Shown here: piece after piece, positions 17,143-25,484 of the stretch
Position numbering within the stretch: the first letter of the stretch is position 1
Layout: the number at the start of each line of letters is the position of its first letter
From: JAJRXC01 sp047639555
GTDB lineage: Bacteria > Actinomycetota > Acidimicrobiia > Acidimicrobiales > Aldehydirespiratoraceae
Length of the DNA stretch: 64,000 nt
NCBI GenBank assembly: GCA_047639555.1
Contig: JBLIOE010000022.1
Location: forward strand, 3,314-67,313
Direction of reading: 5' to 3'
Program-made: the position numbers and the translations under genes
The notes under the pieces: generated by a model
Told to the model about the DNA's origin: nothing
Database searches by the model: none
Seen by the model: only the letters and a program-made list of their open reading frames with translations

Positions 17143-18087
17143 ATGCTCATCGGACTTCTCTCCGCCATCGGCGGACTCATCGCCCTGACCTTCGCATCGG
17201 ACCAGTTCGTGAAGGGGGCCGCCCGGCTCGCCACAATCTTTCGCGTTGCCCCGGTGGTCGTCGGCGCCGTCGTGATCGGTTTCGGTACCAGCGCACCCGA
17301 GATGGTCGTGTCTGGCATCGCGGCATTCGACAACAACCTCGACATTGGTGTTGGCAACGTGGTCGGTTCCAACGTCGCCAACATCTCGCTCGTGCTGGCT
17401 GCTGCCACCTTTGTCACCGTCATTCCCGTGCAGTCACAAATACTTCGACGCGAAGCTCCGATCTCGGTCGCCGCGGTGGTGGTCTTTGCGCTCCTAATTC
17501 AGGGCGATCTCGAACGATGGGAAGGCGCACTTCTCGCTGGTCTTCTCGCGATAGTTCTGATCAGCGTGCTTCGGAGCGCTCGTTCCGACGATCCGCTGGT
17601 TGGCGAGGTGGAGGAGTTGCTCGGCGATGAGCAGCATTCCGTGCGGCTCGAATCCATTCGGACGGCGATCGGTCTTGTGATCGTCGCCGCCTCCGCGTGG
17701 TTCATTGTTGAAGGGGCCCTGCGGATCGCCGAAGAACTCGATCTTTCCGGCGGTTTCGTCGGATTCACCCTGGTTGCGGTCGGTACCTCGGCGCCCGAAC
17801 TGGTCACCGCGCTCACCGCGGCCCGCCAGGGTGAGACTGAACTGCTGATCGGCAACCTGCTTGGATCCAACGTGTTCAACAGCCTCGCCGTCGGTGGGGT
17901 CATCGGGCTGGTCGGCCCGGGCCCAGTGCTCGACACTCGACTCGCCGAGTGGGGATCACTACTCATGATCGGGATCGTCGTGCTCAGTTGGGTATTCATG
18001 ATGACCGGTAAGCGGGTCACAAAACGCGAGGGCATTATCCTGCTCAGCCTGTGGATTGGCAGCGTGATCGTGCTTTCTGGCAGCTAG
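17143..18087 (+). CDS. Cation/calcium exchanger (CaCA family, YrbG-like)
   Basis: A 314-residue integral membrane antiporter with about ten hydrophobic segments. Both inverted alpha-repeats are clear: GFGTSAPEM followed by GNVVGSNVANI near residues 47-85, and VGTSAPELVTAL followed by GNLLGSNVFNSLA near residues 210-250. The acidic residues in these repeats bind the exchanged cation. It probably moves Ca2+ (or another cation) against Na+ or H+. It starts 21 bases after ftsK. Ion specificity cannot be told from sequence. Confidence 0.9.
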   Translation: MLIGLLSAIGGLIALTFASDQFVKGAARLATIFRVAPVVVGAVVIGFGTSAPEMVVSGIAAFDNNLDIGVGNVVGSNVANISLVLAAATFVTVIPVQSQILRREAPISVAAVVVFALLIQGDLERWEGALLAGLLAIVLISVLRSARSDDPLVGEVEELLGDEQHSVRLESIRTAIGLVIVAASAWFIVEGALRIAEELDLSGGFVGFTLVAVGTSAPELVTALTAARQGETELLIGNLLGSNVFNSLAVGGVIGLVGPGPVLDTRLAEWGSLLMIGIVVLSWVFMMTGKRVTKREGIILLSLWIGSVIVLSGS

Positions 18088-18102
18088 TCCTAGGCTGCAC
18101 TG

Positions 18103-19368
18103 GTGTCCGGAGCGGCGAAGACCTATCACTTGACAACGCTCGGCTGTCCGAAGAACGAGGTCGACTCCGACAAGCTCGAGGGCACGATGCTCGCCGACGG
18201 CATGGCGGGAGTCGACGATATTGCGGATGCCGATGTCGTGATTGTCAATACTTGCGCGTTTATTGAAGAAGCGCGGACTGAATCGATCGAGACGATCCTG
18301 GCGGCGGCCGCCGAGCGCAAGCCGGGAGCCAAGCTGGTCGTCACTGGTTGTATGGCGGAGCGCCACGGCGCGGAGCTGGCCGCAGAACTCGATGAGATCG
18401 ATCTCGTCGCGCCGTTCGGTGCCTCCCTCCATACGCCCAACGCGGTTCCGGTCACTCTCGGTGGCACTCGCCGCACCCCCGACTTTGATCTGTTGAACCT
18501 CCCTCGACCGGCATCGAGTCGGCCGTGGGCCTACGTGAAGATCGCCGAGGGCTGCGATCGTGCCTGTGGCTTCTGCGCGATTCCGAGCTTCCGGGGCCCA
18601 CAACGCTCTCGGACCATCGACCAGATCCTCATCGAAGTCGATCAGCTCGATGCCAAAGAGATCGTGCTTGTCGCCCAGGACCTGGCGGCCTACGGCCGCG
18701 ATCAGGGCGTCGGCGAACGGTCGATCGTGCCGCTTGTTCGCGAGGTTGCCGCGCGGGTCGACCGTGTGCGCCTGCTCTATCTCTACCCCTCGGATCTCAA
18801 CGACACGCTGATCGACACCATCTGCGAAACCGGCGTCCCGTATTTCGATCTGAGTCTGCAGCATGTGTCACCGCCGCTCATGCGCCGAATGAAACGTTGG
18901 GGTGACGGCGATCGGTTCCTTGATCGAATCAAGGCGATCCGCGGTCGAGAGGCCGACGCCGCATTTCGGTCCAACTTCATCGTTGGTTACCCGGGCGAAA
19001 CAGAAGAGGACCACGATCGTCTTCTCGACTTCGTGGAGGCGGCTCAGCTCGACTGGTGCGGCTTCTTTGCGTATTCGAAAGAAGACGGCACCTATGCGGC
19101 CGGTCTCGACGGCGGTGTCGATCCCGAACTTCGCGACGAGCGGCTGGCCGAACTCCGAGAGATGCAAGACGCCATCACGGCAGAAAAACGTGACAACTTG
19201 ATCGGGTCCGAAGTCGTAGTACTTGTGGACGAACCCGGCGTTGGTCGAACGCATCGTGAGGCACCAGAAATCGACGGGATCGTCACGATCCCGGAGACAC
19301 TGGAGGTCGGTTCTTTCGCGACGGTTCAGGTGACTGGCGCCATGGGCCCGGACCTCGAAGCGTCGTGA
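18103..19368 (+). CDS. rimO: Ribosomal protein S12 methylthiotransferase RimO
   Basis: A radical-SAM enzyme that methylthiolates an Asp of ribosomal protein S12. The 421-residue protein has the N-terminal UPF0004 domain with its iron-sulfur cysteines (TLGCPKNEVDS, VNTCAFI, TGCMAER), the radical-SAM CxxxCxxC (GCDRACGFCAIP) and a C-terminal TRAM domain. The CPKNEVDS wording and the short C-terminus separate RimO from MiaB, whose gene is also in this window. GTG start; its stop overlaps the pgsA start (GTGA). Confidence 0.95.
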   Translation: MSGAAKTYHLTTLGCPKNEVDSDKLEGTMLADGMAGVDDIADADVVIVNTCAFIEEARTESIETILAAAAERKPGAKLVVTGCMAERHGAELAAELDEIDLVAPFGASLHTPNAVPVTLGGTRRTPDFDLLNLPRPASSRPWAYVKIAEGCDRACGFCAIPSFRGPQRSRTIDQILIEVDQLDAKEIVLVAQDLAAYGRDQGVGERSIVPLVREVAARVDRVRLLYLYPSDLNDTLIDTICETGVPYFDLSLQHVSPPLMRRMKRWGDGDRFLDRIKAIRGREADAAFRSNFIVGYPGETEEDHDRLLDFVEAAQLDWCGFFAYSKEDGTYAAGLDGGVDPELRDERLAELREMQDAITAEKRDNLIGSEVVVLVDEPGVGRTHREAPEIDGIVTIPETLEVGSFATVQVTGAMGPDLEAS

Positions 19369-19943
19369 ACGAACTCGCCGAACCCCGCCAGGCCGGGCTC
19401 ACTCATCCAGCGAACCTCTTGACGATCGCCCGCCTAGTTTTCTCACCGCTGATGTTTTGGCTGGTGCTCGACGCCGAAGCCACTCGCGGCACCTCTTGGG
19501 CGGCGTTCGTACTCGGCGTTTTGCTGGCGATGACCGATTTCTTCGATGGCAAGGTTGCTCGTCGCTCCAACGTCGTCAGTAAAAGTGGCGCCTTCCTCGA
19601 TCCGCTGGCCGACAAGATGCTCGTACTGGGCGCTTGTTTCTGCCTCGTTGCCGTAGATCGCTATTGGTGGTTGCCGGTGGCGCTTATCACCGCTCGAGAG
19701 CTTGGCATCACCGCCTGGCGCACTCGATGGGCGAGCCGCGGCCTGTCGCTGCCGGCCCGCAAGTCGGCGAAGTACAAGACATTCGTGCAGGGCGGAGCGC
19801 TCGTTGCCGCCGCGATGCCAACGCTAGAGAACCAGGACACGGCGATCGCCGTGATGTTGTGGGTCGCCGTCGTTTGGACGCTGGTCACCGGCCTGCAGTA
19901 TCTGATTGATGGGCAGAACGCCCTCAGTACCACCGGCGACTGA
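19365..19943 (+). CDS. pgsA: CDP-diacylglycerol-glycerol-3-phosphate phosphatidyltransferase
   Basis: Makes phosphatidylglycerol phosphate at the inner membrane. The 192-residue protein shows the CDP-alcohol phosphotransferase signature D-x2-D-G-x2-A-R-x8-9-G-x3-D-x3-D across residues 58-85 (TDFFDGKVARR then GAFLDPLADK). NLLTIARLVFSPLMF at the N-terminus and several membrane helices also fit. The GTG start overlaps the rimO stop. rimO-pgsA-cinA is a common actinobacterial order. A cardiolipin-type or other CDP-alcohol enzyme is the alternative, but neighbours favour PgsA. Confidence 0.9.
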   Translation: MNELAEPRQAGLTHPANLLTIARLVFSPLMFWLVLDAEATRGTSWAAFVLGVLLAMTDFFDGKVARRSNVVSKSGAFLDPLADKMLVLGACFCLVAVDRYWWLPVALITARELGITAWRTRWASRGLSLPARKSAKYKTFVQGGALVAAAMPTLENQDTAIAVMLWVAVVWTLVTGLQYLIDGQNALSTTGD

Positions 19944-19965
19944 GTCGCCCCACGGAGGACACCCC

Positions 19966-21213
19966 ATGAAGTGTGAAGTTGTCGCGGTCGGCACCGAGCT
20001 CCTGTTGGGCCAAATCGTAGATACGAACTCGTCATGGATCGGCGAGCAACTTGCGCTTGTCGGGATCGACAGCCACTACCAGACGAAGGTGGGTGACAAC
20101 CTCGATCGCATGATCACGGTCTTACGTCAGGCCGTCGATCGCAGCGACGCGGTGATCGTGTGTGGCGGCCTTGGCCCGACCCAAGACGACATCACCCGTG
20201 AAGCGATCGCCGCGGTGATGGGCGTGGAGCTGGTTCGCGATGACTCGATGGTGGAGAAGATCCAGGCGATGTTCGGCGGGCGTGGTCGTGAGATGCCCGC
20301 CAACAATCTTCGACAGGCCGACATCCCCGAAGGAGCCACGACGAACCCGGCAATGCCCGGTACCGCTCCGGGCCTGATGTGTCCGCTGACGGGAGAGGAC
20401 GAGGGCAAGATCATCTACGCCGTGCCTGGGGTTCCCTGGGAGATGCAGCAGATGTTGACGGCGGGAATCTTGCCGGACCTTCAGTCCCGGGCCGGCATCA
20501 CGTCCGTGATCCGAAGTCGCACTCTCCGAACCTGGGGCCAATCCGAGTCTGGCCTGGCGGAGCAGCTCGATGATGAGATCCGGCGACTGGACGAGACCGG
20601 CACGGCCACGATTGCGTTCCTGGCCAGTGGCTGGGAAGGCTTGAAGGTTCGGATTACGGCCAAGGCTCCCACCGAAGACGAGGCCGTCGTCATCCTCGAC
20701 GAAGAAGAGCAGATAGTTCGCGAGATCATCGGCGATATCGTGTTTGGTCTCGACGACGACACGATGGAGTCAGTCGTTCTGCAGCTGCTCCGCGATCGTG
20801 GGCTCACCCTCGGTCTTGCTGAGTCTCTCACGGGTGGTCTTATCGCCAGTCGGCTGACTGCTCACGCCGGTTGCAGCGATGTGTTCCGCGGTTGTGTGGT
20901 GCCGTATCACCGCGACCTCAAGCGGTCGATGTTGGGAGCACCCGACGTCCCCGCCGTCTCCGAGGAAATGGTGAAGGCCATGGCCGAAGGGGTCTGCGCC
21001 ACGCTGGGCGCTGATGTCGGTATCGCAGTCTCTGGTGTCGCCGGGCCCGACAAACACGAGGGTCTCGACCCGGGGGTCTTGTGGATTGGCCTGCACCTCG
21101 ACGGTAAGTCGGAAGCGGTCACACTCACGCTGCCGTTCGACCGAGAGCGCATTCGGCAGTTCACCTGCATCATGGCGCTCAACTTGCTGCGCACCCGAGT
21201 GCTGGCCAGCTGA
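19966..21213 (+). CDS. cinA: CinA family protein (competence/damage-inducible, NMN amidase domain)
   Basis: A 415-residue two-domain protein. The N-terminal MoCF-like domain has VAVGTELLLGQIVDTNSSWI and VCGGLGPTQDD; in some bacteria it hydrolyses ADP-ribose. The C-terminal domain has LAESLTGGLIASRLT and SGVAGPD, and carries NMN deamidase activity for pyridine nucleotide salvage. The ATG at 19966 is supported by GGAGGA at 19954-19959. In many bacteria cinA is co-transcribed with recA; here recA lies 7 kb away. The stop overlaps the next start (TGATG). Confidence 0.93.
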   Translation: MKCEVVAVGTELLLGQIVDTNSSWIGEQLALVGIDSHYQTKVGDNLDRMITVLRQAVDRSDAVIVCGGLGPTQDDITREAIAAVMGVELVRDDSMVEKIQAMFGGRGREMPANNLRQADIPEGATTNPAMPGTAPGLMCPLTGEDEGKIIYAVPGVPWEMQQMLTAGILPDLQSRAGITSVIRSRTLRTWGQSESGLAEQLDDEIRRLDETGTATIAFLASGWEGLKVRITAKAPTEDEAVVILDEEEQIVREIIGDIVFGLDDDTMESVVLQLLRDRGLTLGLAESLTGGLIASRLTAHAGCSDVFRGCVVPYHRDLKRSMLGAPDVPAVSEEMVKAMAEGVCATLGADVGIAVSGVAGPDKHEGLDPGVLWIGLHLDGKSEAVTLTLPFDRERIRQFTCIMALNLLRTRVLAS

Positions 21214-22280
21214 TGCGCACCGAACTCGACCTCGAGCTCCTCGGCCAGACCGTCCAGGATTTGTATCGGTTGAAACAGGGCGAAGTCATGAGCGCCGTTT
21301 TGCACGTGGGCCTGCGGCTCGAACTCTTTGCGGCGCTGGCGGACAACGACGGCACAACAAGTGAGGAGCTGGCCAAGACCACAGGCCTGCACGAGCGTTG
21401 GGTTCGTGAGTGGCTGTCGGCAATCGCGGCCGCGGATCTGGCGGAGCACGACGACGGCCGGTTCAATCTCACCCCCGAGGCGAAGGCCACGTTGTGCGAC
21501 CCCGACCACCCCGCCGCGGTCGGCGGGGTTTTTGGGCCACCGATCACCCATCGAGAAATCGATCGCACCGTGGAGGCATTCCAGACGGGTATCGGCATGA
21601 CCTGGGACGAACACGGCGCCGACACGTGCCACTTCCAAGCCGCCATGGGTGCGGGCGGTCAGCGCACCTGGTTGGTCCCCGTGATCCTCGACTCGATCTC
21701 CGGGATGTCGGCGCAGCTTGCGGCCGGGGCAACGGTGGTCGACGTTGGCTGCGGCGCCGGCGTTGCGGCCTCGGTGATTGCCGAGGCGTATCCGGCATCG
21801 ACCGTGATCGGCATCGACCCATCCGTCCACGCGATCGCGGCGGCCAATGAACGGGCGCAGGCCGCCGGCACCGCCAATCTGTCGTTTCAGGCGGGATCGT
21901 TCGACGACCTTGCCGCGATGGACGGCGTCGACCTTCTGCTCACCCTCGATGTGATCCACGACCTGCCCCGACCCGGAGATGCTGTGCGTTCGGCTCGGTC
22001 GTGTCTGGCCGACAATGGCGTGTGGTTCGTTGCCGACATCAAGACTCGCGGCGGCCTCGAAGATAATCGGAAGATCCCGGTGCTCCCGATGATGTACGGA
22101 ATGTCGATTCTGTATTGCATGTCATCGGCAATGTCGGAGCCGGGGGGTGCCGGCCTCGGCACGCTCGGTTTGACCGAAGCGGTCTTCGGCGAGCTCACTC
22201 GAGCGGCGGGCTTCGGGTCCGTCGAGACTCGAGAGTTCGATGTCGACCCGCTCAACCGCTACTTCGAGGTGCGCACTTAG
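21213..22280 (+). CDS. SAM-dependent methyltransferase with N-terminal winged helix
   Basis: A 355-residue protein. Residues 20-90 resemble the dimerisation/winged-helix domain of O-methyltransferase-type enzymes (LRLELFAALADNDGTTSEELAKTTGLHERWVREWL). A class I methyltransferase core follows, with motif I VVDVGCGAGVAASVIAE and the acidic IGIDPS. The ATG shares a base with the cinA stop, so it is probably in the same operon. The overall shape recalls plant-type O-methyltransferases and S-adenosyl enzymes acting on small molecules. No substrate can be assigned. Confidence 0.8.
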   Translation: MRTELDLELLGQTVQDLYRLKQGEVMSAVLHVGLRLELFAALADNDGTTSEELAKTTGLHERWVREWLSAIAAADLAEHDDGRFNLTPEAKATLCDPDHPAAVGGVFGPPITHREIDRTVEAFQTGIGMTWDEHGADTCHFQAAMGAGGQRTWLVPVILDSISGMSAQLAAGATVVDVGCGAGVAASVIAEAYPASTVIGIDPSVHAIAAANERAQAAGTANLSFQAGSFDDLAAMDGVDLLLTLDVIHDLPRPGDAVRSARSCLADNGVWFVADIKTRGGLEDNRKIPVLPMMYGMSILYCMSSAMSEPGGAGLGTLGLTEAVFGELTRAAGFGSVETREFDVDPLNRYFEVRT

Positions 22281-22648
22281 CTGCTTTTGGGGTGAACGGT
22301 GTTGAGGTAGGTGTAGAGCGTCACTCGGCTCACACCCATGAGATGGGCAACATCGTCGACGGCGCCCCGCAACAGGAATGCGCCCTGTTCGTCGAGGCGT
22401 CGAACGGCCGCCTGCTTCTCGGACCGCGACATTTCGGCGAGGTCGACACCGAGTTCTCGTTCGACCGATCCCACCAAGCGGCCTAGTGCGCTATGGAGTT
22501 CGGCGCTGCGCACAAAGGTGGCGACCGCTCCGTTCCACTCAACGGGAAAGTCGCCGGGACGGGCGGAGCGTTCCGGCACGATGGTGGCGCCCAGTGCTTC
22601 GACGACTGGGCGGAGGGCGCGAACAAAATCCTCGTCGCCCTCAGGCAT
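22277..22648 (-). CDS. HTH transcriptional regulator with YheO/DauR-like C-terminus
   Basis: A 123-residue protein when started at ATG 22648. The C-terminal 40 residues (AAVRRLDEQGAFLLRGAV then VDDVAHLMGVSRVTLYTYLN) match the DNA-binding half of YheO/DauR-type regulators. The N-terminal 75 residues are shorter than the usual PAS-like domain. Its start overlaps the stop of the upstream thiamine-binding-like gene by eight bases, so the two form one minus-strand operon. Facing it is the diaminopropionate ammonia-lyase gene, the probable target. The four-base 3' overlap with the methyltransferase gene is convergent. Confidence 0.68.
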   Translation of the reverse strand: MPEGDEDFVRALRPVVEALGATIVPERSARPGDFPVEWNGAVATFVRSAELHSALGRLVGSVERELGVDLAEMSRSEKQAAVRRLDEQGAFLLRGAVDDVAHLMGVSRVTLYTYLNTVHPKSS

Positions 22649-22886
22649 CGCCGCGGACCTCGAGCCGGAACTGGAAGGCGGTGGCACCCGCGCTGACGCT
22701 GGCGCGAACGAGGGCGGCAATGGCATCGGTAATTTGGTGAATGTCGCCGTCTACCGACGTTGCGAATGGTCCCATGTCGGGCTGCAGGCCCGCATCTTCG
22801 AGTGCCTTGACTGCGGCGTCGACGTGGGGACCAGGCTCGTTTTCTCTGAACGGTTCGATAAGAATCTCGAGGTGTGCCTGCGTCAT
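22641..22886 (-). CDS. Thiamine-binding-like small protein (YkoF/MTH1187 family)
   Basis: An 81-residue soluble protein with the single ferredoxin-like fold signature of the thiamine/HMP-binding family: LEILIEPFRENEPGPHVDAA, GLQPDMGPFATSVDGD and a C-terminal GATAFQFRLEV strand. Known members bind thiamine or its pyrimidine moiety, but no TPP riboswitch or thi gene is nearby. It is the first gene of a minus-strand pair with the HTH regulator, divergent from the ammonia-lyase. It could act as a ligand sensor partner, which is speculation. Confidence 0.7.
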   Translation of the reverse strand: MTQAHLEILIEPFRENEPGPHVDAAVKALEDAGLQPDMGPFATSVDGDIHQITDAIAALVRASVSAGATAFQFRLEVRGDA

Positions 22887-22917
22887 CTCGTCAGGCTACA
22901 CGGGCGTCTCCGGGTGC

Positions 22918-22946
22918 TTGACAATTTGTAAAGTTACGGTGTTAAG
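22918..22946 (+). promoter_or_regulatory. Possible promoter of the diaminopropionate ammonia-lyase gene
   Basis: A perfect -35 TTGACA (22918-22923) is followed after 17 bases by GTTAAG, a weak -10. A small palindrome GTAA-AG-TTAC lies in the spacer and could be an operator. It sits in the divergent gap between the thiamine-binding-like gene and the ammonia-lyase. Confidence 0.4.
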
Positions 22947-22983
22947 GTTCCTCGACTGCCATGGACTTTCCCAAGGAGGACCC

Positions 22984-24150
22984 ATGACCGCGAACGTGAC
23001 GCGCAACCCGCTCCGTGATGAGAAAGAGTGGCCCCCGCCGCCGACCACAATCGCCGACTTTCATCGACGGATGCCGGCCTATTCGCCGACCCTCCTTTTT
23101 GATGCCCCCGAATTGGCCGAATCACTTGGCCTCGGTCGTGTCCTCGTGAAGGCCGAGACACGCCGTATGGGGCTGCCGTCTTTCAAGATTCTCGGCGCAT
23201 CCTGGGCGACGTATCAGGCCATCTGTGCCCACATCGGCCGTGAGCCCGAGCCCTGGGACAACATCAATGAGCTCGCCGCGAACCTCGCATACCTGAAGCC
23301 TTTCAAGCTCGCCACTGCCACCGACGGGAACCACGGCCGAGCAGTCTCGTTCATGGCGCGCTTGCTCGGATTCGACGCCCATATCTTTGTTCCGGCCGGA
23401 ATGGCCGCTGCTCGGATCCAAGCGATGGAGAAAGAGGGAGCGACGGTCTCGATCGTCGATGGCGATTATGACGATGCCGTTGCTCGTTCAGGCCAAGAGG
23501 CGAGCGACACCTGCATCGTGGTCTCCGACACGTCTTGGCCCGGCTACGAAACTATTCCTGGTCAGGTGATCGAGGGATACACCACGATCTTCAAGGAGAT
23601 CGACGACGCCATCGACTCGAGTGGGGTCGAACATCCCGACCTCGTCGTGGTGCCGTTGGGCGTCGGCGCGTTCATGGCCGCCGCGATCACGCACTATCGC
23701 GGCGGCGGTCGGTCGCCGCTGATCGCGGGCGTTGAACCGCTCGACGCCAACTGTTGTCAGGTCTCGTCGCTCGCCGGCGACATCGCCCATGTACCCGGCC
23801 CCCATGAATCGATCATGGTCGGGCTCAATTGTGGCCGCCCGTCGCTCATTGCGTGGCCGCGTCTCGCGAGCGGCATCGACTGGTTCGTTTCCGTGGACGA
23901 CGACGCCGCGCGCGACGCAATGCGGGCGCTGGCCGACTCGGCCGTGGTCGCCGGTGAGACGGGCGGCGCCTCGCTCGCCGGACTCCGTGCGCTGCTGGCC
24001 GATGAAGAGGCGGCGGCCGATCTTGGTGACCTCTCAAAGAAGACGGCACTTGTCATCGTGACCGAGGGGGCGACGGATCCCGGCGCCTACGAGAAGATTG
24101 TCGGCCGAGGCCACGACAGCATCGGCCGAGTGCTCACTGCGATGCGGTAG
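22984..24150 (+). CDS. dpaL: Diaminopropionate ammonia-lyase (fold-type II PLP enzyme)
   Basis: Converts 2,3-diaminopropionate to pyruvate and ammonia. The 388-residue protein has the PLP lysine in GLPSFKILGASWA, the phosphate-binding region, FKLATATDGNHGRAVSFMAR and a C-terminal EGATDPGAY. All are typical of this family and distinguish it from threonine dehydratases. ATG 22984 has a strong AAGGAGGA at 22973-22980; the longer frame runs into the divergent gene. The divergent HTH gene is the likely regulator. Broader D/L-amino-acid elimination activity is possible. Confidence 0.86.
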   Translation: MTANVTRNPLRDEKEWPPPPTTIADFHRRMPAYSPTLLFDAPELAESLGLGRVLVKAETRRMGLPSFKILGASWATYQAICAHIGREPEPWDNINELAANLAYLKPFKLATATDGNHGRAVSFMARLLGFDAHIFVPAGMAAARIQAMEKEGATVSIVDGDYDDAVARSGQEASDTCIVVSDTSWPGYETIPGQVIEGYTTIFKEIDDAIDSSGVEHPDLVVVPLGVGAFMAAAITHYRGGGRSPLIAGVEPLDANCCQVSSLAGDIAHVPGPHESIMVGLNCGRPSLIAWPRLASGIDWFVSVDDDAARDAMRALADSAVVAGETGGASLAGLRALLADEEAAADLGDLSKKTALVIVTEGATDPGAYEKIVGRGHDSIGRVLTAMR

Positions 24151-25321
24151 TGATTCGCTGAGCGACGGCGTCGGCGTATCCCTGGCAGGAGAGAGAAGTT
24201 GACCCGGTGGAGAGATCACCGGTTACCTGGCCGTCGGCGATTGCGGTCTCGACGGCGGTAACGATGTCTTGCGCAGCCGCCGTCCACCCGAGGTGCTCGA
24301 ACATCATCGCACCCGAGAGGATCATCGATGACGGGTTCGCCTCGTTCTTGCCCGCGAGGAGCGGGGCCGTGCCGTGGGTCGCTTCGAAGACACCAACGCC
24401 GGTGTCATAGTTGATGTTTCCACCCGGAGCGATACCGATGCCGCCGACCTGCGCGGCAACTGCGTCGGACAGGTAGTCGCCATTGAGATTCATGGTTGCG
24501 AGAATGTCGAACGACTCTGGGCGCAGGAGCAGCTGCTGGAATGCGTTGTCGGCGATGATGTCGTCAACCACGATCTGGCCGGGGCCTGCTTCTTCGCCGC
24601 GCGGGGCAACAACCGTGCTGAACTCGCGCTGGGCGAGGTCGTGGCCCCACCGAACAAAGGCCCCTTCGGTGTACTTCATGATGTTGCCCTTGTGGACAAA
24701 CGTCACGCGGGACCGCCCATGGTCGATCGCATATTGGATCGCGGCCCGTTGGAGGCGTTCGGAGCGCCGCTTTGAGATCTGCTTGAGGCCAATGCCTCCG
24801 TCGGGTTCGAGGAACCAACCAAATTCCTTTTCGCAGAAGAAGCGGAGACGGTCGGCCTCCGGCGACTCTGCGGCGAGTTCGAGCCCGGTGTAGATGTCTT
24901 CGGTGTTCTCTCGAAAGACGACGATGTCGACGTTTTCAGGATGGACAACCGGCGAAGCGACACCAGGGAAGTATCGAATTGGACGGACGCACGCGAAGAG
25001 GTCGAGGGTTTGACGCATCGTGACGTTCAAACTCCGGAATCCGCCGCCGGTCGGAGTGGTCAACGGACCCTTGATCGCGACGCCGTACTGCTTGATGGTT
25101 TCCAGTGTCGCATCAGGCAACCAGTCGCCGACTTCGTCCATGGCCCGTTCGCCGGCGAGCACCTCCAGCCACTCGACCGTGTGGCCACGCCGGTGCAGGG
25201 CGGCGTCGAATACCGTCTTCGACGCGGCCCATACTTCTGGACCGACGCCATCCCCTGGAATAAACGGAATTGTCTGGCTGCTGGCATCCGCAGGGTTGAC
25301 AGAGCTGGTTAAAGGGGTCAT
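24134..25321 (-). CDS. icd: Isocitrate dehydrogenase (type I), possibly NAD-dependent
   Basis: TCA-cycle oxidative decarboxylation of isocitrate to 2-oxoglutarate. The 395-residue protein keeps the isocitrate site (FRSLNVTMRQ with Ser97, Asn99, Arg103; Arg113) and metal-binding aspartates, as well as FVHKGNIMKYTEG. The cofactor loop reads HGTAPLLAGKNEANP. The E. coli NADP-selecting residues Lys344, Tyr345, Val351, Tyr391 and Arg395 appear here as Leu321, Leu322, Ala328, Gly368 and Thr372. Loss of these argues against the normal NADP preference. It converges with dpaL, overlapping 17 bases at the 3' ends. Confidence 0.92.
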   Translation of the reverse strand: MTPLTSSVNPADASSQTIPFIPGDGVGPEVWAASKTVFDAALHRRGHTVEWLEVLAGERAMDEVGDWLPDATLETIKQYGVAIKGPLTTPTGGGFRSLNVTMRQTLDLFACVRPIRYFPGVASPVVHPENVDIVVFRENTEDIYTGLELAAESPEADRLRFFCEKEFGWFLEPDGGIGLKQISKRRSERLQRAAIQYAIDHGRSRVTFVHKGNIMKYTEGAFVRWGHDLAQREFSTVVAPRGEEAGPGQIVVDDIIADNAFQQLLLRPESFDILATMNLNGDYLSDAVAAQVGGIGIAPGGNINYDTGVGVFEATHGTAPLLAGKNEANPSSMILSGAMMFEHLGWTAAAQDIVTAVETAIADGQVTGDLSTGSTSLSCQGYADAVAQRITTASQ

Positions 25322-25484
25322 TGACAGCTGATCTTAACCATTCGTAATGTCACGCCACCGTTCTGTGGGCTCTTGCGGTGGAGAGTCGCGCGACTTGACG
25401 AAACGTAAAGCCGCTGAGCCTTGGCCCGATTCACCGGTAGAGACGAACTTCATCGGCGAAGTCTTGCATGGCTACGCTCCGGCC

